Shown here: in pieces, positions 21,816 through 34,560 of the stretch | Layout: every line of letters begins with the position of its first letter | Numbering within the stretch: the stretch's first letter is position 1 | Source of the DNA: Ailanthus altissimus | Lineage: Eukaryota; Streptophyta; Magnoliopsida; Sapindales; Simaroubaceae | Reading direction: 5' to 3' | DNA length: 64,000 bases | NCBI GenBank assembly: GCA_946807835.1 | Contig: OX327693.1 | Coordinates: 2,125,501-2,189,500, forward strand | Notes under the pieces: model-generated | Told to the model about the DNA's origin: nothing | Databases searched by the model: none | Seen by the model: the letters and a program-made list of their open reading frames with translations, nothing else | Program-made: the position numbers and the translations under genes

Positions 21816-22080
21816 CTAATCTTTTTTCTACTTGAAGACCATTTACCAATCATATTCTTTGCGCCTTTTCTTAATTTCAATCCACATGACGAATAATAAC
21901 GCCAAAACACTGATGATTTTGATCATTCAAAGAAAAAAAACAAAACAAGAAAGACTCATTAATCTATTTTTTTTTAATATTTTCTTTCAAGATTTGTGGT
22001 GAAATGATAAATCTCATCCATTATATCGTACTCGAATTCGAGTGGTCGTGGTCACAAGTACAGTACATCCTAAGATATTT
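21816..22080. other. Unassigned AT-rich stretch
   Basis: No coding or repeat signal was recognised between the 71-bp repeat and the Gypsy RNase H remnant. Confidence 0.4.
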
Positions 22081-25072
22081 TAAGCACAGGTAAGCTAATA
22101 AATGCCATAAATCAGTTTGTATTTCATCCCTTACCATTCACTTATGTTTAACTGTATTACAATATTGATCATGTATCTCTCGAATCTGATTGATTAAGAT
22201 AGACCTAACTTTAAAATGTTCTAGAAGTATTCCAGATTCATTCACTGATAAATCAAACTTATAGATCTCAAATTCAACATATAGTGGAAAATAAGTTTAT
22301 CGCAAATGAGCTAAAGAACTAGAAAAATTCCTGCTAAGTTTATTTACCACTATATTAGCTTTGCTTGTACTTGATAGTCTGGCCATAATCCTTAATTTTC
22401 TCCAACCATCTTTGTTTCCTTAGATTCAGGTATTTCAATATGAAAAAATACTTCAAACTCTTATGTTCAGTGAAGATCTAACATATAACATCATATAAAT
22501 GATGTCTCTAAGTCTTCAATTCAAACGCTACTACTGCTAATTCTAGATCATATGTCAAATAATCCAACTCATATTTCTTATGCTGCCTAGAAGTATTAAG
22601 CTATCGCCTTTCAATGTTACATCAACACATAACCCAATCCCTATCGAGAAGAATTCCTATTAATTATGAATCCTTCAATGCTAGATTGAAGTGTAAGAAC
22701 AGGAGTTGAAGTCAATCTCTTCTTCAGTTCTTGAAAACTTCTTGAGTTCTTGAAAACTATCTTCACATTATTCTATCAATTCAAACTTTACATTCTTTAT
22801 GATTAATTTTATCAATGGCATAGTAATATTGGAGAAGTGTTTAACAAATCTTTGATAAAAGCATGTCAACCTAAGGAAGCTTTTAACTTCAAGTATACTG
22901 ACTGGTCGCTCTCAATTTACCACGGCTTCTATCTTTTGAGGGTTCACATAAATTCCATTAATTGAGATCATATGGCCTAAAAATACCACTTTTTCAAATG
23001 AGAAATAACATTTGTTTGATTTAGCATATAATTGTTTATTTCTTAAAGTCTGCAACACTACTCTTAAATGCTCTGCATACTCATCTAAACTGAGTAAATA
23101 TATGGGAGTGTTGTCAACAAATACTATAACAAACCGATCTATATAAGAAAAAGAAAACACCTTATTCATGGGATCTATAAATGTAGCTGGAGCATTAGTC
23201 AACCCAAATGATATTACTAAGAACTCATAATGCCCATATCAACATCTCTAATTTTTTAACTGATGATATTATAATCGTAGATCAATCTTTGAGAATACTT
23301 GTGCACCATGTAGCTAATCAAATAAATCATCAAAAAGAGGAAATGGGTACTTGTTGTGAATATTAACTTTATTTAATTTTAAAAAAATCAATGCATAGTC
23401 TTAGGATTTCATCATTATTTTTAACAAACCATATTAGTGCTCCTATAATGATACACTAAGTCTGTTGAAACATTTATCTATCAATTCTTGTAACTAAGTT
23501 TTCAACTCTTTTAATTCCAAATGGGCATTATATATGGTACTTTGGAGATATGAGTTGTGCATGAAACCAAATCAAGACTAAAATCAATCTTTCTACCTGA
23601 TGAAAACCTAGAAGCTCTTCAAGGAGTACATATGAAAACTTTTTAACTATAGGAATATTTTTAATTTAATTGTACTAACCCTAGTAGTAATGACATATGC
23701 TGAACATTAATTCCTGAGCAATCATTTGGCAATCATAGCAAAAATAACATAAATGAAAGAACTCGTCGCTCTCCATAAAATAAATATCAGGCTCTCCATG
23801 TCTTCTAAATGTGATAGTCTATTATAATGTGATGATTAGCTAACCAATTCATCTCAAATATGACATCAAATTATGAATATTAAAAGGGATTAAATTTGCT
23901 ACCATTTAAATACTACATTTTCTGATAATGCATCCCTAAAATACATTATCAGTCAACAATAATTCTCCAATTGATGTGGCTACTATCTTGAGGTCTCTGA
24001 CTCCCTCTATTGCTTCTGATAAATGAAGATATAGAATTCTAGAAAGAACTTTACCTCTACCCTTTTATTGATATAAGGTACTAACTATACCACTGACTAC
24101 CAGAATATCCTGCATAGGCTATCTCTTATGTAGGTACTCTACTTCTATTGGGCCCGTCAGCTGACTAACTTTGGCCTTATTTCTACTTAAACAACTAAAA
24201 ATCTGCATGTCTCTACTAAGTTTCTCTCAACCCTCATTGCAGCATTTACTAACTCACTGAAAAAAATGTGCCCCATAACTGTGACTATTGTTTTAATAGT
24301 ACCTCTAAGGCCTTATTCAAATCCCTTATATTTATCTCTCTCATTCTATACTGCGTATGAGGTAAATTTTAATAACTTTATAAATCGATTCTCATACTGC
24401 TCTACTATCATTGATTCATATTCTAGCTTAAAGACATTACTAACTTAGATATCTTGGTAAACTATAGGAAATAATTTAGCATTAAACTCTTTACAAAAAT
24501 TAACCTAACTAATCACTCCTTTATATCTACATGAAACTAATATCCACTAATGATATATCCACCATCAAGTGTCAATATCCCTCTCATCTTCAGTGCATCT
24601 CATAATATCAAATACCGGATATTCTCTAGTTAGTCGTGACTCTATATCACTAGTTCTGTAGTGCTTGAAATTTTTTTTGTCCCAGATTGCAAACATGCTT
24701 TATCATGTTCTCTCTCTTCTGTATCTCTATTGTAACTATAATTAATTGAGTAAACCTCTCTATCGACAACTCTAAGGTAAGTCTATTAGGTTTCTATTGT
24801 ATAAGTTATGTCTTAGGTTGTGAGACTAACTGAAGGTGAATTTCCTCTACAATAAGATTTGCTTGGTTAAGATGTAAGTTTATGGGAAACTGACTTAGCT
24901 ATCACTTCTTTAATAGGCCTGTCCTTTTTCTCTGGTCTAAATGGAGATCCTAGTTCATCCACAGGCTTAGTGTAAGATTCGCCACGTGGACGCATAATGA
25001 AAATTTATAAAATGCTTTAAAATATGACTGTTATGCATGCATCATATTATAGTCTATAGAATCTAAAACCAT
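22081..25072 (-). pseudogene. Gypsy chromovirus-like gag-pol remnant G1
   Basis: In minus-strand order: gag (about 24150-24660, with WVNFCKEFNAKLFP and EYESMIVEQYENRFIKL), a protease region (about 23770-23960), reverse transcriptase (22912-23500) and RNase H (22340-22700, with HKSLKYFF and LNLRKQRWLE). The best open piece, 22912-23202, reads MTNAPATFIDPMNKVF, then the catalytic loop as FVDN where FIDD is expected, then VFLGHMIS and PQKIEAV. The integrase is not seen; the element appears cut near 22080. The chromovirus (Tekay/Del-like) placement rests on gag and RNase H motif style. Confidence 0.82.
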
Positions 25073-25084
25073 GCTCTAATACCA
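25073..25084 (-). other. G1 primer-binding site
   Basis: The minus strand reads TGGTATTAGAGC, matching the usual TGGTATCAGAGC with one change. It marks the end of the 5' LTR of G1 at about 25085. Confidence 0.8.
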
Positions 25085-25621
25085 AATAAACAAGACCCAA
25101 CCCAAACCTTTATCAAATGTCGAGGTGGATTCTATGATAACATGGGATTAGCATACTCTTCACTCATTGCATCTTATACAACAAGACTACGTGCCTCAAC
25201 AAATATGTACACTGTATATCAATGTACAAAACATAATAACTCATTCAACTATGTGATTCGTGGGTCAACCTTAAAATGTGAAAGATTGATTCACATTACA
25301 CAAATCCTTGCTACAAATTGGAAAAATGGTGAACTTGTGGTTTACTGAGTGGATATAATATGAAAATATTATATAATTTATATATACTATAAATAATACC
25401 TTCTTTATAATAATTTAATAATAAATAATACTATATGTAATGTACACCTGTAATATAAAAAATTATGAAATTGTATACTTAGTAATCAATAAACTTGCAC
25501 TGAAAATATGAGTTGTCATAAAATCATGCTTAAACTGAAAATCATAACATATTACTGAGAATATGAAAATATGGAGCATAAATTATCATGAAATATTTCT
25601 AAAACTGAATATATATATATA

Positions 25622-27908
25622 TGTTAATGTATTTTAGGGTGTATGCATGTGATTGTGTACATATTAAAAAAACTAAAATTATGTATCATATACATGAATT
25701 TGGCAGCGGAATTTATCGAGTAATCAATATATACACATATAGTTGAATTCTTAACAACTTAAGAATACAGAAAACATACCTTTGAAGACTTCCGATGAAG
25801 ATTTCCAATTCTGGATATCCTTGCTTCAACTTTGAGCTCACCTTGAAGTGCACTCTTGTCCAATTCTAGTTCACAATAATCCGGTGGGATTATGAAGCTA
25901 GAATAGCAGCAGTATGATCTCCAGCAACAAGGTTTTGATTACTAGAAAGAAAAATATAAAGGATTTATTTTTCTTTCTAGTAATCAAAACCTTGTTGCTG
26001 GAGATCATACTGCTGCTATTCTAGCTTCATAATCTCACCAGATTATTGTGAACTAGAATTGGACAAGAGTGCGGATTTATTTTTCTTTCTCCTTTGGTTT
26101 TTCTTACAAGTCTTTGTTCTTTGAAAAACTCTCTCAAAACCAACTCTTCTTTTTCCTCTCAACACTTGCATGAATTTTCATTTTCTCTCATGTTAATACA
26201 CTTGAAACTTAACTATTCTTAGTGCTTACAACACTTCACAAGTGCTCCACCAAAATTAGATTAAATGGCCAACTACCAAAATAATTTTTGGTGGCCATTT
26301 TAATGGTCTAATAAATTTAACCATTAATCATAAAATGGTGCTCCACTAAATTTAGTTTATGTTTCTCAAATTAGGTATGTCTTCCATTTAGGAATAAAAT
26401 AACAAATAAATAAAATCATATTTTATTTATTTAAATAACATTTATTTAATTATTCAAAAACTATTTGAATAATTAATATTTACCTTATTTGATTTTACTA
26501 ACATGGTAAATGGTTGAATTCATGGTAGAACAATTCATACAATAAAATTGTGCCACTTGTTAATATCTAATTAGTTAATAACTCTTGTAAATTAATTAAA
26601 TAATATACTTAACATTTAAGTTTAAACAAGTGCACAACCCGAGGAACCCCGAAACATATTTTCGGTTTGCTGAAATTTCTAGGATGGAGCTATTCAATCC
26701 ATTATGCTGCCCCAGTGCACAATGAGTACACTTCATATTGTGAGACTCTCTAGGTCCACGCCCGAATTGTCATATAGAACTCCTCCATACGTCCGTAAAC
26801 GATGCCCCACACACATGTTACGGATATTACAAAGTGGCGCATTAGACCATACAAGTTGAGGTTATAACATATTTATATAATCCCTCCATCATTTATATCC
26901 AAGTAGAGCAGAGATATAGATCAACACCGTCAAATCTCCATATGCTCGACTAAAATCTTATCTCTTGAATTGTATTTCAATAAATAATATTCCCAAACAA
27001 TAATATTCCCAAATACTTTTGTAATATTATTTATCCCTAGGGTTAAACTCTTTTCCTGGGAATTATTGCTTATGGCCATAAGACTTTCTGAAATACAATC
27101 TATAGAGTATTAGGATATAATACTCACCCAAATGAGCTGATGGATCCCATATTTATGCACACCGGACTCTATGAGCATCGGACCATACCCAGCGACACCC
27201 AGCGGTCAGACCATGAAAGGTTTCTAACATGTGTGGAACCAAAGTATGGTGGATCACTCACAAGCCCACAATGGCACTCAGGTCAAAGGACCACGAATAC
27301 TATTCAACTCGAAAGACCCTCCATTGATGGCTTTATGGGATGTCTATTGGAGATCTTTGTGAGTTTATTCAGTATTCAGTTCTTACTGAATACCTGTATC
27401 TCTATACGAGCTTCTACTAAACTTATGGTTTGCTAAGACTAACCATCTGGACCATCCAGATATAGACATACACTAATCTATATATTTGTTAAGGTATTCA
27501 CTGGCAGACCTGCATCAGTGAAGATAGATCAGGAACATAATATTTGAGAATATATTTGCATAATGACATTTCTTAACACTATTTGTAACTATTTACAATT
27601 ATGTCATTACTAATATATTCTTAGGTCTTTATCCCATTTCAGACAAGGCTCTAACTCTTTAGATATTGCTGACTCTTATAAGTGCCAACTCTTAGCATTT
27701 ATAACTCTCAGCGTTGCTAATTCTTAGCATTGATCTAAACTCAGTTAGACCAGATCTGAACTCTTTCAGATCGTACAATGTCTGAAACGTTACAAGCATT
27801 TTACCATATATAAATATAATTAGCGATTTATTGAAATAACAACACTAGTATAAATATTAAACAAATATTCATACATAATGGGATGGCACGTAAGCACAAA
27901 TCCCAACA
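25622..27908 (-). mobile_element. Large solo LTR, family Q copy B
   Basis: 2287 bp. In the minus sense it begins TGTTGGGATTTGTGC and ends TACATTAACA. Both sides carry the 5-mer ATATA, although the left side is a TA run, which weakens that evidence. It aligns in reverse with 3870-5979 and directly, on the opposite strand, with 29856-32038. It carries a private inverted duplication (25851-26071). No coding sequence is credible; the open frame at 27140-27436 is in the conserved non-coding core. Confidence 0.88.
25851..26071. repeat. ~105-bp inverted duplication (hairpin) in Q copy B
   Basis: Arm 25851-25954 is the reverse complement of 25966-26071 with only about two mismatches plus a one-base gap near the centre. 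The spacer is about 11 bases. Q copy A has this sequence only once (about 5650-5755). Transcripts would fold into a long, nearly perfect stem. Confidence 0.95.
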
Positions 27909-28351
27909 ATATAATATAGCTCCGGGAATATATACTATATACATATTGAAAATCACACTAAACTTATACCAAGAGAAAACGTGGTTTCATCTAGTTGAGT
28001 AATTCACGTACAAGTAGAATAGGAAAATGTGGTCTCACCTAGTAGAATACTGCATCGCTCGGGCAGAGCAAATAAACTAGTTTAACGCATGCGCAGAGTA
28101 ACTACACTAAATGGAAGGGTATGTCTCTGGTGGCTCAAAAACTAATACTATATAATGTCATGGAAGTATAATTATTTGGAAATAAATAATTTTGTGTTGA
28201 ACATAATCATAAGTTATATTATAATAAATTTTAAAAATATTTATGAATATACTAAATAGTATAAATATTTATTTTTTTAAAATAAATTATGAATAAATCT
28301 GATAATATATAAAGAACGGATGGTTTTATGTTTTACTTTTTGATTTCATTC

Positions 28352-28562
28352 AAGAGAGAAAGAAGAAAAGGAGAGAAAGAAACAATGGTGGAAAAGGAGA
28401 AAAGAAAAAGAGAGAGATATAAGGAAACGGAGAGGAATAGAAAAAAATAAAAGAAAAAGAGAGAGTAAGAGAGAGTAAGAGAGAGAGAGGAAGAAAGAAA
28501 AATAAAGAAAAGAAGGAGAAGAAGAAGAAAGAAAAAAAAAAAGAAAATAGAGGAAGAAGATG
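28352..28562 (+). repeat. GA-rich purine tract in P copy C
   Basis: Almost pure purine on the plus strand, with GAGAGTAAGAGAGAGTAAGA repeats. It is in the same relative place as 3234-3512 in copy A. Confidence 0.85.
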
Positions 28563-29855
28563 CCGAAATAGGAAGCTAAGAAATTATTAATTGCAAGTGG
28601 TTTTTCTTTCATTTATATTAATAGTATATTTTTGCATTAAATTTAAAGTGTCTTAATTACTCTTATAATTGTTGATAAAAAATAGATTTTACGTGTTTAT
28701 GTACTGTTAATGGTTAATCTAGAAAAATATTTATGAAATTGATATGCATTTATATATTTTATTGGAGATTTCTTTAGCAATTATTTGGGGTAGTTTTAAT
28801 ACTTAGGGGTGGTTGTATTTTTTTGAAATAAAAAAATTCTAATAAAGATATTAAATTGGGGATATAGTAAATTTAATAGTAAGTATGATGAGTAATTAGT
28901 AAATTCAATATTTACAGGTCTTTTATATTAAACTAAGTCATATGTGTAGTTAATCTGTATTAGTATAAGTAGACAAATTGATTTATCCACACTATTTGAT
29001 TTGATTTAATTTTGAGGATAAGCATAATGGTAGTATGCTATACAAAGTCACGTTATTATTATGATTTAAGAGATATAAAGGAATTATTAAACACAGTATG
29101 ATGTTCTAGGCTCAATAAATGATAGGTTGGATTGATAGAAAGTGTATGATTAAATTTTTAAAGTTCACTAATAAATAAATAAATAATAAAATCTTGTTTG
29201 GTAAATTCTAAAATTTGAATATATATATATATAGCTAAGAGAATAAGAATTAAAATATTAATGGTGAGTGTATACTTATACTACATTTTAATTTTTACTT
29301 CATGATTTTAGAAAAATATATCTTGAAGTATGATATGTATAATTTTTACAGCTAATAATAAACATATCTTTTCTTAATAATCACTTCTTTTGAATTATAT
29401 TATACTTCATGAAATGATTTGTTTTATATTATAGAAGAAGCATTCATACTATGATTTTTGGATCTTGATACATTCATAGTTGAAATAGCCTTTTTCATAT
29501 ATCAATAGTAATAATTTTTAAGTGGTTTGACATTTAAAGTATATATGATATATTATAATAAAATATTATAATTTTATATGTTGTATAAAATATATGGTTT
29601 TTGAAACCATTAGACTAACTTTTCCTTTTCAGATAAAGAGATGATTAGGTTTTTTGGACTCGTCTTTACACACACATAGAGGCTTTGGATTGTGTGTATG
29701 AGCGGTTTATTTTTTTGGAGCTTTTTTTCTCTATGCATGTATAAGACAAGGATATGAGATGAGATAGAGGTTTGTACATCCAATGCTCTACCTAAGAAAT
29801 ATTCCAGACGCGATTTCCCTTAGTGCTAATTTAATATGTTTTCAGTATAAGTATA

Positions 29856-32038
29856 TGTTAGGGTTTGTACTTACATGCCATCCCTGTTTGTATGAATATT
29901 TATTTTGTAATATTTATACAATAAATATTTTATTAAATCGCTAATAACCTTTAATAAATGGTAATTACGCTTATAACATTAATGACAATATGTATGATCT
30001 GAATAAGTGCATATCTAGTTTAAAGAAGTTTAGACTAGGGTTAAGAGTTAGCAAAGCTGATAGTTATAAATGCTAAGAGTTAGCACTACTAAGAGTTAGC
30101 AGGTTATAATAGTCAGCGAGATCTAAATAGTTAGAACTTTATCTATAATGTGACAAAGACCTGAGAATCTACTAGTAATGACATAGTTGCAAAGAGTTGC
30201 AATAGATACTAAGAAATGTCATTATGTAAGTATTTTCTCAAATAAAGAGTTCTTGATCTATGTTCACCAATGTGGGTCTATCTGTGAAACATAATAATAT
30301 AGATTAGTGTATGTCTATATCTGTATTGTACAGATAATTATTCTTAGTTAACTATGAGCTTGGTTGAAGCTCGTATAGACATATAAGTATTCAGTTAGGA
30401 CTGGATACTGAATAGACTCACGAGGACTCCAATAGATATCCTATGACACTGTCAAAGGAAGGTCCTCTTGAGTTGAGTAGTATTTGTGATCTTCGACCTG
30501 AGTACCACGGTGGGCTTATGGAAGATCCACCATACTTTGGTTCCACGTATATCAGAGACCTTTCATGGTCTGACCACTACGTGTCACTGGGTATGGTCCG
30601 ATGCTCATGGAGTTCGGTGTGCGTAGATATGGGATCCGCTAGCTCACATAGATAGGTTGTATATCAGAAACTTTGAGATTGTATCTTGTAAAGTCTTATG
30701 GCCGTAAGCACTTAACTTGGGAAAAGAGTTTTCTACAGGTTTGAACATTATAGCAAAAGTGTTTGCGTATATTGTTCATTAAGATACGAATCTAGAGATA
30801 AAGAAACGGATGAAATTATCGGGATTTGACGGTAATGATCTATATCCCGCTCATCCATGATATAATGACGGAAGGATTATACGAATATGTAGTAACCTCA
30901 ACATGTATGGTCTAATGGCTAATTTATAACATCCGTGACGTGTGCGTGGGGCATCAATCACAAACTTATGGAATAGTTCCATTTGATGAATCGGGTGTGG
31001 ACCTAGGGAGTCCTAATATGAAATGTACTCTTTGAGCACTTGGGCAGCGTACCGTATTGAATAGTTCAATACAGTAAAATTCAGTAATTTACTAAGGTTA
31101 AGTAAACTAAAGTATATGGTTAAATGGTGGGACTCACTTTAGGTTAACTTGATAACCTAGTAAGGACATAAATGTAATTTCACTTAATAATTATTTAATT
31201 GTTAAATAATTCAAATAAATATTTATTTATTTATTTGTTAAATAAATAATTTAGTTTAACTATGGTTAAGAGTTAACCATTTAGTTAAGTTAAGTTAACC
31301 CTATTTAATGGTTAAGTAAAAGTTAACCTAACCATGGTTAAGTTAGTTAACTATAGTTAAAATATTTAAATGTTCTTTTACCTAACTAGAGTTAAGTGTT
31401 AACTATAGTTAGAAAATTTATGTGTTCATTTAACCTAACTAGAGTTAAGAGTTAACTATGATTAGGTTAGGTTAAATACAAATTGAAATGAAGTGTAATA
31501 AATGAAATTAAATTCATTTGTATAAATAAGACAAATGTAATTAAAATTCAAAAGTTTGTTAATTTTCATTTTGCTAAAAATTTGGCCAACCATTACAAAG
31601 AGAGAAGAGAAATTATCTTTAATTATTTGATTCAAGAGTTGAATTCATAATTTTATTTTATAAGGCATAAAGCCAATTTAGCAAAATAGGTTTTGATTAA
31701 TTGATTAAGTGTTAATCAAAAGAAAAAATCAAGAACATAAGCTTAAGTTGTTAAACTTCTGCTAGATCAAAGGCTGTCATTCTAGATAATCAAACCCACT
31801 ATTGTTGATTACTAGAATTGATCAAAGATTGAATTTCGGTGGACTTCAACAATTTTCATCCAAAGGCTTCAAAGGTTATTTCTCAATTTTGTTTCTGTTA
31901 ATTCCTTTAATATGTAATGATTGTGTTTATTACAATGTTTTAAGCTTCCGCTACCTGATTATATGTATGAGATATATATATATTGTTGTTAAACACAAAA
32001 TCCACATACAAACACCCTTGAATAATCAACTCCCAACA
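29856..32038 (+). mobile_element. Large solo LTR, family Q copy C
   Basis: 2183 bp, starting TGTTAGGGTTTGTAC and ending ACTCCCAACA, with GTATA on both sides (29851-29855 and 32039-32043). The core around 30040-31060 aligns with copies A and B. A stretch near 31130-31470 is rich in GTTAA/TTAAC repeats (GTTAACTATAGTTA forms) specific to this copy. No coding sequence was seen. Confidence 0.93.
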
Positions 32039-32206
32039 GTATAGTAAATGATATTTTAAATACCTTGTGTATTATATCATAATCAATTGAGAGGAGATAT
32101 GAAAGTATAGTGCAACATATGTTTTTATGGTAGTAATTATTAATTGTGATCAAGTTATTATTTATACACAAATATTAGCAAATTCATTTTTTAGGGATAT
32201 TATCAT

Positions 32207-33035
32207 CAATACTCTTGAGGTATAGCTTAATTACAACAATACTCATAAATTTAAAAAATCAACATTTGTACCCAATGTTTTAGCAAAATAGACACTTTTG
32301 CCTAAAAGTTACTCTTTTGCGGTTAACTTAGGGGTGAAATCGTCAATTTACTTGATATTAAACTAAAGTAGCACATAACAAATTTTATTAGACATGTGTC
32401 AACATATTAATAACTTAACAAATTTAAATATTTAAATTTAAATAAAATAATTTAATAAAATTTTAAAAAAATATAGTCGGCCATTTTGGCCATTGCTTTG
32501 AGCAACCAAAATGGCCCCCATCAGTAGCCATTGTTTATGGCGATCAAAATGGCCCCACAAACAATGGCTAAATGGTCGTTGCTTTTTTTTAAAAAAGTAT
32601 TATTTTAAATTTATATTTTAATTTTTTGTTATTTTTTAAAGTTTTATAAAAATTTTGTTTTATTTTTAAATTTTTTATTATTTTTCTAATATATTTTTAA
32701 TGATTTTTAATATTTTATAAACAATTTTTAATATATTTTTTTATTATTTTATAAATATTGTTTAAAATTTTATTTTAATTTTTATTATTGTTTGATTGTT
32801 TTATTATATTTAAAAGTCAAACATTGAATTTTTCATAAAGTTAACTTCGTTAAACGTCTAAGGAGAAAAACGGTCCTTTAACACTGATTGATAAAAAATC
32901 TATTAAATTTAACGAAATATTTTTTAATGTTTGGGCATCAGTGCCTATATTGGCAAAAATTGAGTATAAATGTCAATTTTTTAAATTTGTGGATATTGTA
33001 GTAATTAAGCTATACGTCAAGTTACTTGAAGTATT
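32207..33035. mobile_element. Non-autonomous terminal-inverted-repeat DNA element
   Basis: The left end GTATAGCTTAATTACAACAA (from 32220) is matched in reverse at 33015 back to about 32930, for roughly 85 bases at about 80% identity. Similarity of CAATACT type may extend a little further out on both sides. The ~800-bp body has no coding sequence and holds nested palindromes of CCATTTTGGCC/CAAAATGGCC (32478-32580). No clear target duplication was found, so superfamily is open; Mutator-like is possible. Confidence 0.75.
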
Positions 33036-34430
33036 GAAAATATATAAAAATGCAATAAGGTGGACTTTAAAAGGCATAAAAAACTTTAATTATTTGATTT
33101 ACATACATAGAATACACTTAGAGGATTATGCGAAAACCTTTCAACAACCCCAAAAGAGATTAAATCCATATATGAAAGAGATAGTGAGAGTTGAAGTTTT
33201 TAAATTACTTGAAGTAGGAATTATTTATACTATCTCATATAGTAAGTGGACAAGTCCTACTCAGGTAGTGCAAAAAAATATGGAAGCATAGTCGTTGAAA
33301 ATGAAAAATGTGAGTTAATACCAAGTTGAGTCTCATCTAGTTAGAAAATGGGCATAGATTATAGAAAGTTAAACTTTGCCATTAGAAAAGACTATTTTTT
33401 TTTACCATTCATTTAACAAATTTTAGAAAGAGTAACAAGACATTCTTACTATTGCTTTTATAAATGACTATTCTGGCTATTATCAAATTCTTATAGCACA
33501 TGGTTGAGCATTATTTAGAAGTTTTCTTGGATCATTTAACTGAGTTTGAATTTTTTTTTATAATTGTCTTGAAAACTTAGGAATGCTTTAAAAAGATGTG
33601 AAGAAAAGAGTTTTGTGTTGAATTGAGAAAAATGTCATTACATGGTCACTTATGAAATTATTTTGAGATATGTAGTATCTTTTAAAGGAATTGAAGTGGA
33701 TAAGTCCAAAGTTAAACTCATTGCCCATTTTCCCACACAAAAAACAATCAAAGAAGTTTGCTCATTTTTAGAATATGCTAAATTTTATAGGAGGTTCATA
33801 AAAAATTTTAGTACTATATTTAGACATATTTGTAATTTCTTAGAAAAAGATGTATCATTTGAGTGGACTCAAAAGTGAAAAAATTCGTTTGAAAAATTAA
33901 TTGGCCTTTTAACATCTGCTCCTATTATAATATCTCCTGATTGGTCTTTGCCTTTTGAGCTTATGTGTAATGCCAGTGACTATGCTGTTGGTGTTATATT
34001 AGGATAGAGAAAGAAAGGTAAACCTATGTAATTTTTTACGTAAGCAGAACTTTAAATAGTGCACAAATGAATTATACAACTAAAAAAAAAAATTACTTCT
34101 TGTAATATTTGCATTAGACAAATTTTACTCTTACTTAATTGATTTTTCAACTATTATGTTTGATAACTATGCTGCTGTAAGGTACTTAATGTCAAAATAG
34201 AATACAAAACCAAAACTAATTCAATGGATTCTATTGTTTATAGAATTTAACATAACTATCAAGGATAAGAAGAGAGCTGAGAATATTGTTATGGATCACT
34301 TATCAAGACTCGTGTCAGATTCATCAACAGAAATAACACTTATTAATGATTCGTTTCTTGATGAATTTTTATTTTCTTCTATTATAATGCCTTGGTATAC
34401 TAATATTGTAAATTTTCTTATAAAATAAGA
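33016..34430 (+). pseudogene. Athila-like reverse transcriptase and RNase H
   Basis: Reads KLLEVLKIYKNAIRWTLKG, IHRIHLEDYAKTFQQPQKRL and SKWTSPTQVVQKN (to 33291), then a DYRKLNFAIRKDYF-like piece (33355-33400), then SFKGIEVDKSKVKLIAHFP and KFYRRFIKNFSTIFRHIC (33642-33878), then CNASDYAVGVILG (33970-34005) and AENIVMDHLSRL (34280-34310). Stops and frame changes lie between all pieces. The catalytic YxDD-type segment, expected around 33520-33620, cannot be read cleanly. Confidence 0.9.
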
Positions 34431-34560
34431 AATACCACCTCAATGGAATGCTCAAGATAAAAAAATTTTTTTAACTGAGGTGAGAAAGTTTTATTGAGAT
34501 GATCCTTATCTCTTCAAATATTGTCCTGGCCAATTATTTTAAAGATATATACCTGACAAT

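Larger units (their letters stand above)
25085..28160 (-). mobile_element. 5' LTR of Gypsy G1, P-related, with nested Q copy B
   Basis: Starts (in the minus sense, ends) next to the primer site. It contains a CCACTCAGTAAACCACAAG block (minus strand, near 25340) that matches the tail region of P LTRs. After the Q insertion it contains a GAGCCACC...GCGCATGCG block (about 28090-28135) like that in P copy A. The right boundary against the next, oppositely oriented P copy is unclear and no TGTAACACC-type start was found, so its 5' end may be truncated. Confidence 0.6.
28310..32205 (+). mobile_element. P-type LTR copy C, with nested Q copy C
   Basis: Plus-strand landmarks of family P appear in order: the GA tract (28352-28562), then AAACCATTAGAC, GCTTTGG, GCATGTATAAGACAAGG and CTAATTTAATATG (29605-29850), then the Q insertion, then about 160 bases more. 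The left edge against the inverted P-like LTR and the right edge against the inverted-repeat element are approximate. The 3' part of the LTR is absent. Confidence 0.65.

Noticed and set aside
27140..27436. 98-codon open frame in Q copy B (and a 70-codon one at 30443-30655 in copy C)
   Set aside because: They are on opposite strands relative to the Q family, and the frames are not conserved between copies although the DNA is.
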